Shown piece by piece: positions 38,472-46,611 of a stretch of DNA of 64,000 bases (within the stretch, counting starts at the first letter, position 1; each line of letters opens with the position of its first letter). The stretch lies in assembly GCF_001942495.1 (NCBI RefSeq), contig NZ_MKZS01000001.1:7843667-7907666 (forward strand), read 5' to 3'. The translations under genes and the position numbers were made by a program. The DNA comes from Moorena bouillonii PNG. GTDB taxonomy: Bacteria; Cyanobacteriota; Cyanobacteriia; Cyanobacteriales; Coleofasciculaceae. The notes beneath the pieces were generated by a model that saw nothing but the letters and a program-made list of their open reading frames with translations, did not search any database and was not told the DNA's origin.

Positions 38472-39689
38472 ATGACTACAACAAATCCGAATCTGAAGAA
38501 ATTGTTTGTTTCTGATACCTTCGCCGATATGATTAAAAACAAGCTAATGAAGAAGATGGAAGCTCATCAAGCATCCAATCCCCAAAAAGAACTATACATT
38601 ATGGCCTGGGGTGACACAACTCAGCCTTTAGCACCAAAAGTGGTTGACGCTTTAGTGGATGCTGCCACTAAGCTAGGAGATCGCTCAACCTATACAGGAT
38701 ATGGGGAATTTGACGGAAATATTAAGCTGAGAGAGGCGATCTGCAACAACTACTACAAGCCTCGTGGAATTGACCTAAAACCAGAGGAGATTTTTGTTAG
38801 TGATGGGGCGCAGTCAGGTACTTTTGGTCTTCAGGATCTCTTTGGTCTAGATAATGTTATTGCCCTACAAGACCCGATTTATCCCCCATATTTAGAAGCA
38901 AATCTGTTGGCAGGTAGAAGTAATATTATCTACCTAGAGTGCAACGATCATAATAATTTTGTTCCAGATATTCCTACATCGAAGGTGGATATAATTTACC
39001 TATGTTTTCCTAATAATCCTACAGGAGGAGTTGCCACTAAAGAACAACTCAAAGCTTTTGTTGACTATGCCAGAAGTCACAAGTCTGTGATTATTTTTGA
39101 TGCTGTTTATAGTGCTTTTATTACCGACCCTAACATTCCTAAAAGTATTTATGAAATAGAAGGTGCAACTGAATGTGCCATCGAAGTTGGTAGTTTTTCC
39201 AAAACAGCTGGATTCTCTGGATTAAGATTAGGTTGGTCTGTGGTTCCGTGTGCCCTAACCCTTGAAAGCACTGTAGCAGGAGAGTTGAATGAAATGTTTA
39301 GAATTGGTCAATCTATCCGGTTTTGGGGTGCTTCTAATTTAGCACAACAAGGGGGCATTGCGGCTTTGTCCGAGCAGTGCCAACAAGAATGCCAAGAAAT
39401 TGTTAACTATTACCTGGAAAATGCCAGAATCCTCAAGGAAGGTTTAGAAGCTTTTGGACTGACTTGTTTTGGTGGCACTAATAATCCCTATATATGGGTC
39501 AAAGGAGCGGAGGGCATGAGTTCTTGGGACGTCTTTAACCAACTGTTGTTTAAAGCAGGGATTGTTGGGGTACCTGGTAGCTTATTTGGTCCGAGTGGTG
39601 AAGGTTTCTTACGTCTAAGTACTTTATGTAGCCGAGAAAATATAGAAAAGGCCATAGACTTCGCGGCAGTTGTCGGGAACAGAGAATAG
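38472..39689 (+). CDS. Class I/II aminotransferase (LL-diaminopimelate aminotransferase-like)
   Basis: 405 residues, full length for fold-type I PLP aminotransferases. Seen: the substrate-side TYTGYGEFDGNIKLREAI, NNPTGG (PLP contact), the DAVY motif, SFSKTAGFSGLRLGWS with the PLP-binding Lys, and C-terminal FLRLSTL with the carboxylate-binding Arg. The closest general type is LL-DAP aminotransferase, but the housekeeping enzyme is usually elsewhere and this copy sits in a metabolite cluster. A role in converting methionine or another amino acid to its 2-oxo acid is inferred. Its first 47 codons and leader are duplicated at 36118-36299. Confidence 0.88.
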   Translation: MTTTNPNLKKLFVSDTFADMIKNKLMKKMEAHQASNPQKELYIMAWGDTTQPLAPKVVDALVDAATKLGDRSTYTGYGEFDGNIKLREAICNNYYKPRGIDLKPEEIFVSDGAQSGTFGLQDLFGLDNVIALQDPIYPPYLEANLLAGRSNIIYLECNDHNNFVPDIPTSKVDIIYLCFPNNPTGGVATKEQLKAFVDYARSHKSVIIFDAVYSAFITDPNIPKSIYEIEGATECAIEVGSFSKTAGFSGLRLGWSVVPCALTLESTVAGELNEMFRIGQSIRFWGASNLAQQGGIAALSEQCQQECQEIVNYYLENARILKEGLEAFGLTCFGGTNNPYIWVKGAEGMSSWDVFNQLLFKAGIVGVPGSLFGPSGEGFLRLSTLCSRENIEKAIDFAAVVGNRE

Positions 39690-39755
39690 CGATGCAGCGC
39701 CTTAATCAGGGAGTTTCCCCCCTCTCCCCACACTCTTCTCCCGACTCCCGACTCT

Positions 39756-40862
39756 CTATTGCACCCGATTCCACATCCGTTGAATTTCCCCAATCACCTC
39801 AGAATTTGGTGGTGCTAAGCTTTTTAAATTAGGGTCAGTTTTTGCACCCGGAATACCTTTTGTCCAAGGACTCCCGGACACCGATTGCAAATCAATACCC
39901 CCAACTACAGGACGAAAACCGTATTGCACAAAGGTTTTTTGTTGTTCTGGAGCAGTTAGGAATTGGAGGAATTTCCGTGCTGCTTTTACCTGTTGCGAGT
40001 TAACATCTCTGCGGACAATGGCTGCTGTCGAAACCGTTTCAATGGTGGGATTAAAATAATAAATTTGATAGGGCTTGCTTTGAGTCTGGGCTGCTTGTTC
40101 CCAACGGTAGAGGGCAATGCTTTCATATACAGTAGCAACATCTGCATCATTGGGGCCACGGGCAATAAACTCTTGCAATAGAGTGTCCGTTGACCGTGGC
40201 GGTTGATAGACAGACCGCTTTACTAAACCGAACAGAGATTGAGTTTCCGGGCTATTAAAATTAGTTGGGGATAAGGTTGCGCCCCCAGAATTACTCTGTG
40301 TCCAAAGACTTAAGGTCAGTTGTCCGCTATTGGAACGATTAGGATCGGTAGTGACAAAGTCAAAACTACCCCAGTTAGGATTGCCGCCAATCTCCTGCCA
40401 ATTGCGCTTTTTCATGGCATTTTCTAGTTTTAACCATTGAAAACGACCATCAGGAAATAGAACTTGGCCCCGTTCTGGCCAAGCAATACCTACTAAGAGG
40501 GTTTTGGCAATGGGTTGGGGGTTATCATAAAAAGGTGCGCTAGTGTTTTGGGCTTGCCAGCGATCGCTTAACTCATTCAACAAAACCCCATTAGCGGGAA
40601 TTAAAATTGTGGGTTTAAAATCATTCTTTTCATCGAGATAGCGATTTACTAATTCCTGGGAGCCTTGGAATTTAAATTCGATGTTAATATTAGAATAGGT
40701 TTCTTCAAAACGTTGTTCCAGAACAGCGAGGGGTTCTTGCAATTCTGTTCCAGTGACGACATAAAGGGTTTGGTTTAATCCTGGTAAAGGAGCGTAGGCA
40801 ATGCCTAGGGAAACAGCGATAATCCCCAGGGATGTAATTGTTTTAGTGGTTTTATTATCCAT
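39756..40862 (-). CDS. Periplasmic solute-binding-like protein
   Basis: 368 residues. An N-terminal hydrophobic anchor or signal (TITSLGIIAVSLGIAYAPLP) is followed by a type 2 periplasmic-binding fold: TLYVVTGTELQEPLAVLEQR, DFVTTDPNRSNSGQLTLSLW and a C-terminal FLQFLTAPEQQKTFVQYGFR. Typical relatives bind oxyanions or act as sensory domains. It is last in a minus-strand run with the coiled-coil and vWA genes (41104-43671), whose vWA member also carries a binding-protein half. No ABC permease is nearby, so uptake is less likely than a scaffold or sensor role. Confidence 0.75.
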   Translation of the reverse strand: MDNKTTKTITSLGIIAVSLGIAYAPLPGLNQTLYVVTGTELQEPLAVLEQRFEETYSNINIEFKFQGSQELVNRYLDEKNDFKPTILIPANGVLLNELSDRWQAQNTSAPFYDNPQPIAKTLLVGIAWPERGQVLFPDGRFQWLKLENAMKKRNWQEIGGNPNWGSFDFVTTDPNRSNSGQLTLSLWTQSNSGGATLSPTNFNSPETQSLFGLVKRSVYQPPRSTDTLLQEFIARGPNDADVATVYESIALYRWEQAAQTQSKPYQIYYFNPTIETVSTAAIVRRDVNSQQVKAARKFLQFLTAPEQQKTFVQYGFRPVVGGIDLQSVSGSPWTKGIPGAKTDPNLKSLAPPNSEVIGEIQRMWNRVQ

Positions 40863-40892
40863 TTACTCTAGCGGTTTGCGACTTTATTGAGT

Positions 40893-41100
40893 TTTCTGAT
40901 TTTTTAGGGAACAGGGAACAGGGAACAGGGAACAGGGAAGAGAGAAGAGGGAATAGGGAACAGGGAACAGGGAACAGGGAACAGGGAAGAGATCAGTTGG
41001 TATTAAACTTAAGTTATTTACAGCAGTTTGCAATTGGGTATTGAAAACCGCTATAGCTGATAGCTGACAGCTGATAGCTGATAGCTGAATGCTTACTATC
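40893..41100. repeat. gggaacaggg minisatellite and gctgatagct units
   Basis: A run of gggaacaggg-type units at about 40905-40990 and tagctgatagctgacagctg units at about 41052-41092, between the solute-binding and coiled-coil genes. Confidence 0.85.
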
Positions 41101-41103
41101 AAG

Positions 41104-41853
41104 TTAAGATAGGAAAAGAGCCATATTGTCTTGAAAACCTGCCAATTCGGTACTGAGGGAGCGCAATTCTTCCAAGGTTTGGGTATCTTCTAAATTGCTT
41201 GTGCGCAGGCGATTCTGCAACTGTTGTAAAACTCCCGCAGTATCAGTAATCAAAGTAGCTAGAGCAATCACCTGGGCTTGTCTGGCATCTTCCCCTTGTC
41301 TGGCCAGGGTAATGTTGTGCTGCAAGCTGGTGGCTAATTGCTGTAATTGTTGTCTGGCGACTCCAGAACTCTTAGTTTTTTTCGCCTCTACCTCTTGCAA
41401 CTGCTGCTGTAACTCGGTTACTGAAAGCAGGGAGTCGGTACCATGGAGACGTTGGGAGAATTGGTCAATTTTGGTGGGTAATTCCAAAGCGCGATTGACC
41501 GAAGGTCACGCTACGCGATCGCATGCGAATTGAATCGTAGAAAGTAGCTCCATTTCGGTGGTAGCAAGGGCAAGTTTTTCCGATTCTGAGCGCAGGCTTT
41601 CTGCTTTCTGAGCAATCAGTTGAGCCTGTTGTCGTACCTGTTGTAATTCCCTTTCTAAGGCAGGGTTTTGTAGGGTCGGGCGTGGTTGACTTTCCTTTTG
41701 CTTAAGAACAGTGGCACCAGCCACCGTGACCACTCCTGCTAGGGGTATAGCAATGGGGCTAGGAAGTCGAGCAACTCGTACTGCGATCGCATGGACTACA
41801 CCTCCTGCTAAGACCGCTAGGGGATAATGAAGAGGATTTGCAAAGGTTAACAT
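41104..41853 (-). pseudogene. Membrane-anchored coiled-coil protein gene interrupted by a HIP1-site repeat
   Basis: Read from 41853 the frame gives a membrane anchor (PLAVLAGGVVHAIAVRVARL and a second hydrophobic part), then a coiled coil (LERELQQVRQQAQLIAQKAE), to FACDR. There a 24-bp repeat insertion next to GCGATCGC adds Val-Ala and then TGA (41506-41508). The same frame continues past the insertion into ALELPTKIDQFSQRL and a further coiled coil to 41104. Without the insertion it would be a protein of about 241 residues. The insertion is a multiple of three and only its TGA breaks the gene. The downstream part could start at TTG 41487. It probably functioned with the solute-binding and vWA neighbours. 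Confidence 0.75.
41490..41522. repeat. HIP1-linked repeat insertion in coiled-coil gene
   Basis: The sequence gattgaccgaaggtcacgct between two GCGAT copies is the same as at 43455-43487. It contains a small hairpin (TTGACC-GAA-GGTCA). Read on the minus strand it brings GCG TGA into the host gene. Confidence 0.85.
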
Positions 41854-41904
41854 GGGTTTGGTAATCGGTAATCAGCGACTGATAATTGATTTAAAATAAT
41901 TTAC

Positions 41905-43671
41905 TTAAAACTCAACTTGTAAATCGGCGATCAACTTAGAAATCGTTTCGGGATTGCCCTGACGATAATAGCCCCCATTTAGTTCAGCAATTGTTTGCAA
42001 TACTTGAGGACTAAATTCTCCTTGTTTGCCGTAACCGACGGTGAAAAAAGCAATACTTTCATCCGCTTCAAAGTTACTGCTTTGTAATTGTTGTGAGAGG
42101 TTATCGAGAGTAATTTCTGAGCCAGAATCCTGACCATCGGTTAAAATCAACACCGCATTAATTGCGTCTGTTTTAAAATTTTGTTTTAACCAGTTCCGAG
42201 CAAAAATAGCACTATCATATAATCGAGTTCCTCCCCCAGCTTTCAGACTACCGATAAATTTTATACCCTCAGCTTTTCCTTGGGGTGTTCCTTCCACCAT
42301 AAATGGCTGTTCAATCTCATTACTGAAAGGAATAATGGCAATCTTTTCCCTTGAACCGATATTCTGCACGTAGTTCAGTAACGTATTCTGCACAGACGAG
42401 AGTTTCTCACCTCTCATAGAACCGGAAACATCTACGACTAAAGCAACTTGGGAAGGTTTTTTGGCGTAGCTTTGCCAACTTTGCAACATCGCTTCTACCA
42501 CTTCCGGTTTAGGAGGACGGTAGGAATCGTATTTAGGATTAGCTTGTACCCCAAATTGAGGGGAAAACTTACTGCCAAGGGGCACCCCTGGAATCCCCGG
42601 ACGTAAGCCCAAGTCTACCGCAATTTTTTGGGTTTCTGGTTGCCGTAGGAATTCAATAACTTTTTCCCCTGCTGCTTTCTCTTTTTCACTCACCCATGGG
42701 GCATTGGGGAGGATGGCGCGGATGTTAGAACTGAAGGTAGCAGAAGGATAAACCGCTTGATAGTTAACCGTATTATTACCTTGGCTGTTGGCAGAAATCA
42801 CTAAGGATTCGTAGACAGAGCCCACAGAAGCCCAAAACGGACCGTTTTTCACCATCGATTTCGCTAAAGACCCGGTGGATTTGCCGTAACGGGTTATTTT
42901 GTTTTGGATTTTCTGAACCCGATCTTGGTATTTTTTTACATCAGCTATGGTGAGTTCTTCAGGACGCTTACCGGAAACCGAAGCAAATTGAGCCACTAGG
43001 GTTTGCAAGCCAGAATTGGAACGGGTTGGGGCGGTGTGAACGTAGGTTATTGGTAAAGCAGCCGCCTTGGGGTCTAGATCCTGGTGATTTTTCGCCTCTA
43101 CCAAGGAAACATAGAGATCGTCCACTGCTGCTAAACTTCCGGCTAAATCAGCTTGGGTCATAAAAACCATCGGACTGTAAGCAAGCAGAGGTGATTCAGT
43201 TAAATCTGGGATATAGTTCTGTCCTGGAAAAATTTTATTAATCTGGAAGATCAGCTGACTCTGGTAAATTTCTCCATCGACAGAAATTAAAGTAGGAAAT
43301 TGGGAGTCTTCAGGAGCGATCGCACCAGATTGCAATTGTTTAGTAAGATTAAGAACTTCCTCCACCACATCCCCACTTCCTTTAGTATCGCAGGTTAGAT
43401 AAAAGGGAGTACCATCCTCTAGTTTAGGCTGGGAGTTATTGAGTTTGGTGGCAGCGCGATTGACCGAAGGTCACGCTACGCGATCGCAAAAATCTTTTAA
43501 GTCACTCCCTGCCAGAAAGCGAATTTCTAAACCTCGGTTAACTGTTTGGTTGATTGTTTGACTAGTCTGACAAGCACCAAGGAGCAAGAGAACAGAAGAG
43601 ATAGGTATAAAATATCGTTTCCAAGAGATTGAAGGGAAAACCTTGGGGAGATTGCTATAATTAAACATCAC
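41905..43671 (-). pseudogene. Lipoprotein-type binding-protein/vWA gene interrupted by the same repeat
   Basis: From 43671 the frame gives a lipoprotein signal (VLLLLGACQ, lipobox Cys), then GLEIRFLAGSDLKDFCDR and TGA at 43471-43473 inside a HIP1-linked 24-bp insertion. The same frame continues beyond: AATKLNNSQPKLEDGTPFYL, and then the large remaining part to 41905. That part has a binding-protein-like half (LLAYSPMVFMTQADL) and a vWA domain with MIDAS residues (LVVDVSGSMRG, GGTRLYDSA, ILTDGQDSGSE). The intact gene would encode about 580 residues. A 487-residue product could start at GTG 43368 but would lack the export signal. Either the gene is broken or the TGA, followed by C, is read through. 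Confidence 0.8.
43455..43487. repeat. HIP1-linked repeat insertion in vWA gene
   Basis: Identical over 33 bases to the insertion at 41490-41522, in the same orientation and the same reading phase relative to its host gene. One flank is the GCGATCGC octamer at 43480-43487. Confidence 0.85.
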
Positions 43672-43812
43672 ACATCGCTTAGTTTTTTAATCTAAGATCA
43701 AGCACCAATTAAATGATAACACGTTTGCTTAAAAAAAGCTGTTTAAATGGTAGTTTTTTATTGGGTGTGATAAGATAGAATAGGCTTCCCATGTTTGGTA
43801 ACCAGTTTTACT

Positions 43813-44556
43813 ATGATTCAGCAGCTTACTCCCACCACCGATGACATCTTATATCCCGAAAGTGACGGGAAACCAATGGCCGACAATACCCTTCAATTTG
43901 AACTAATTACCACCATTAAGTATGGCCTGGAAGTCCACTTCAAAGATGACCCTAATGTATTCATCGCTGGGGATTTGTTGTGGTATCCAGAACAAGGAGA
44001 ACCCAAAATCAACCAAGCCCCCGATGTGATGGTAGTTATCGGTAGACCCAAAGGGCATCGGCGTTCTTACAAGACCTGGGTTGAAGATAACCTTAATCCC
44101 CAAGTCACCTTTGAAATTGCATCAGAAACCAACACCATCAAAGAATTAGAAGAAAAGAAACTCAAGTTTTACCAGACCCATGGGGTAGAAGAGTACTATC
44201 TTTTTGACCCAGATCGGACAAAACTGAAAGGCTGGTTGCGTTCATCAGAAAAACTAGAACCAATCCCCCAGATGCTGGGTTGGGTAAGTCCCCGTTTAGG
44301 AATTACCTTTGAGTTAGTAGCATCTCAATTGGTGCTCTATTATCCCAATGGTGAGCCTTTTGCTAGCTATTTAGAAATTAGTGAGCAAAGAGATATGGCT
44401 CAACAACAGGCAGAGCTCGAAAGGCTCGAAAAAGAACAAGAACGCCAACGGGCAGAACAAGCGGAGCAAGCTTTAGAGCTTGAACGAATTCGTATGAAAG
44501 CATTGCTAGAGCAATTAAAAGCCAAAGGGATAAATCCCGAGGATTTTAACCTATAA
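43813..44556 (+). CDS. Uma2-family protein with coiled-coil tail, copy 1
   Basis: 247 residues from ATG 43813, chosen by comparison with the paralogue at 44678. The Uma2 (DUF820) core has NQAPDVMVVIGRPKGHRRSY and FEIASETNTIKELEEKKLKF. It is followed by VEEYYLFDP and a C-terminal Glu/Gln/Arg-rich coiled coil (ERLEKEQERQRAEQAEQALE) ending KAKGINPEDF. The nuclease-like fold is probable, but the activity and target are unknown. The next gene is a near-identical duplicate. Confidence 0.9.
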   Translation: MIQQLTPTTDDILYPESDGKPMADNTLQFELITTIKYGLEVHFKDDPNVFIAGDLLWYPEQGEPKINQAPDVMVVIGRPKGHRRSYKTWVEDNLNPQVTFEIASETNTIKELEEKKLKFYQTHGVEEYYLFDPDRTKLKGWLRSSEKLEPIPQMLGWVSPRLGITFELVASQLVLYYPNGEPFASYLEISEQRDMAQQQAELERLEKEQERQRAEQAEQALELERIRMKALLEQLKAKGINPEDFNL

Positions 44557-44677
44557 TCTCTAGCAATTCTCCTAGTAATCAGGTAGACAGGATTTTTCCT
44601 GTTCCCTACTCCATTCCCCCCTTAATAAGGGGGGCTAGGGGGGATCCCGACTCCCATTAACCCAAACAATTTTTCCT

Positions 44678-45463
44678 ATGGTTCAGCAAATTACTCCCAC
44701 CACCGATGACATCTTATATCCCGAAAGTGACGGGAAACCAATGGCCGACAATACCCTTCAATTTGAACTAATTACCACCATTAAGTATGGCCTGGAAGTC
44801 CACTTCAAAGATGACCCTAATGTATTCATCGCTGGGGATTTGTTGTGGTATCCAGAACAAGGAGAACCCAAAATCAACCAAGCCCCCGATGTGATGGTAG
44901 TTATCGGTAGACCCAAAGGGCATCGGCGTTCTTACAAGACCTGGGTTGAAGATAACCTTAATCCCCAAGTCACCTTTGAAATAGCATCAGAAACCAACAC
45001 CATCAAGGAATTAGAAGAGGATAAACTCAAGTTTTACCGGACCCATGGAGTAGAAGAGTACTATCTGTATGATCCAAACAGAGCCAAACTAAAAGGCTGG
45101 TTGCGTTCAGGAAAAAAACTAGAACCCATCCCCCAGATGCTGGGTTGGGTGAGTCCCCGTTTAGGAATTACCTTTGAGTTAGTAGCATCTCAATTGGTGC
45201 TGTATTATCCCAATGGTGAGCCTTTTGCTAGCTATTTAGAAATTAGTGAGCAGAAAGAACAACAACGTCAACGAGCAGAACAGGCAGAAGAAGCTTTAGA
45301 ACAAACACAGGAAGCTTTAGAGCTTGAAAGACTCGAAAAACAACAGGCATCACAACGGGCAGAGCAAGCACAGCAAGCTTTAGAGCAAGAACGAAGTCGT
45401 ATGAAAGCCTTGCGGTCGCAATTAAAAGCAAAAGGGATAAATCCCGAGGATTTTGACCTGTAA
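44678..45463 (+). CDS. Uma2-family protein with coiled-coil tail, copy 2
   Basis: 261 residues. The first 190 or so are almost identical to the protein at 43813 even at DNA level, so this is a recent tandem duplication. The coiled-coil tail differs in length and order of its RAEQAEEALE-type units, showing that the low-complexity part changes fastest. Both end in KAKGINPEDF. The intergenic 120 bases contain a C-rich palindrome (cccccttaataaggggg). Confidence 0.9.
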   Translation: MVQQITPTTDDILYPESDGKPMADNTLQFELITTIKYGLEVHFKDDPNVFIAGDLLWYPEQGEPKINQAPDVMVVIGRPKGHRRSYKTWVEDNLNPQVTFEIASETNTIKELEEDKLKFYRTHGVEEYYLYDPNRAKLKGWLRSGKKLEPIPQMLGWVSPRLGITFELVASQLVLYYPNGEPFASYLEISEQKEQQRQRAEQAEEALEQTQEALELERLEKQQASQRAEQAQQALEQERSRMKALRSQLKAKGINPEDFDL

Positions 45464-45525
45464 GCTATTTGATTGATAAGTTTAAACCATACCGATACCC
45501 CATACCTTCAATCCAGAGCCGCCTG

Positions 45526-46611
45526 TCAAATTTTACTTTTATTCTCTTCTAGTTGACGCACCTTTGATTCATCCCCTAAAGCCCGATAACTAACTTGGGC
45601 TTTTTCCAACCACTGTAAAGCTTCCTCTTTACTGTCAAGAATTATGCTAATAATTACTAAGCGCTTTTGTATTTCCGCTTGACTGTTTAAATCTGATGTT
45701 GCTTGAGCCAGTTCTAAACCTTTGAGGTAACGCTCCTTTGCCAGTCGATTTAATCCCACTTCTGTGTAGGTATCCCCTAGCAGTTGATAGGTGGCTACCA
45801 AAGTATTACCATCTTTGATGCTTTGTTCAAGTATATCAATGGCATCATATTTCAAGTCTTTGCTGAGGTAAAAATGGGCTAGGGCTAAGGTATTTGCTTT
45901 TTCACTTAACTGTTTTTGCTGGAGTTCCTCTACTTCTTTTAATAGGGTGTTGGCTTTCTTTTCATCAAGTACCCGAAAACCCAATACCCCTTCCTCTATA
46001 GAACGTTTACCTTTGTCAGTTTCAACAATTAACGAATAATAACCAGGTGCTAGAGGTTGTTCCCCTGAATAAAGAATTTCTGTCTCCCTAGTGTAGGTTT
46101 TCCAGTCTAGATCTAATCCTTCTCCACGAATCCTAACAGAGTAACGTTCTGCACCTTCAACCTGATGCCAGCGTAGGGTGGGTCGGTTGTCGAGTAAGGA
46201 TGTGTTCCTCGGACTTAATAGGTAAGGAATTTTTTGATTATTTGCTGCCCTAGTAGGAGCGGTATAATCCTCTGAGTGAATTATTCTACTATCTCCGGCG
46301 GTAGGACAGCCTTCATTAACGATGGATGTTTTTCCCGGTTCAGGTTTCCAGGTTGTCCAGTTGGAACACAGCACTTCAACCGTAGCATTTGAGTCTACCA
46401 ACAGCCTATCTTCCCCCCTGAGTACATTACCAATAGAAGCTGGTTGAAAATTTGACCAATTGGGCTTCTGGAATTTGACTTGACCTGGAGGAGCCAAGGC
46501 GATAATTAGATTAAAGCTTCGTATTTGAGGCAGGGCAGGTTTGACGAAAGGGACTGCCACACCTAGCCCCAATGCAAAGGCAATTAAGGTTTTCCATTGT
46601 TTTGACCACAT
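45526..46611 (-). CDS. Exported protein with Fn3-like and TPR domains
   Basis: 361 residues from ATG 46611, which has GGAGGA nine bases upstream; a longer in-frame start at 46656 lacks this and overlaps the previous gene more. A signal sequence (TLIAFALGLGVAVPFVKPAL) is followed by a FecR-like segment (GNVLRGEDRLLVDSNATVEV), a beta-sandwich (TLRWHQVEGAERYSVRIRGE) and TPR-type helices (TLALAHFYLSKDLKYDAIDI, ALQWLEKAQVSYRALGDESK). Proteins of this layout are often encoded beside CHAT or other TPR proteins in cyanobacteria. The function is unknown. It overlaps the end of the upstream TPR gene by 28 bases, so the two are coupled. Confidence 0.75.
   Translation of the reverse strand: MWSKQWKTLIAFALGLGVAVPFVKPALPQIRSFNLIIALAPPGQVKFQKPNWSNFQPASIGNVLRGEDRLLVDSNATVEVLCSNWTTWKPEPGKTSIVNEGCPTAGDSRIIHSEDYTAPTRAANNQKIPYLLSPRNTSLLDNRPTLRWHQVEGAERYSVRIRGEGLDLDWKTYTRETEILYSGEQPLAPGYYSLIVETDKGKRSIEEGVLGFRVLDEKKANTLLKEVEELQQKQLSEKANTLALAHFYLSKDLKYDAIDILEQSIKDGNTLVATYQLLGDTYTEVGLNRLAKERYLKGLELAQATSDLNSQAEIQKRLVIISIILDSKEEALQWLEKAQVSYRALGDESKVRQLEENKSKI

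Noticed and set aside
41506-43473. Selenocysteine at the two in-frame TGA codons
   Set aside because: The TGAs belong to an inserted repeat in non-enzymatic regions; no Sec context is expected and no SECIS-like element is evident.
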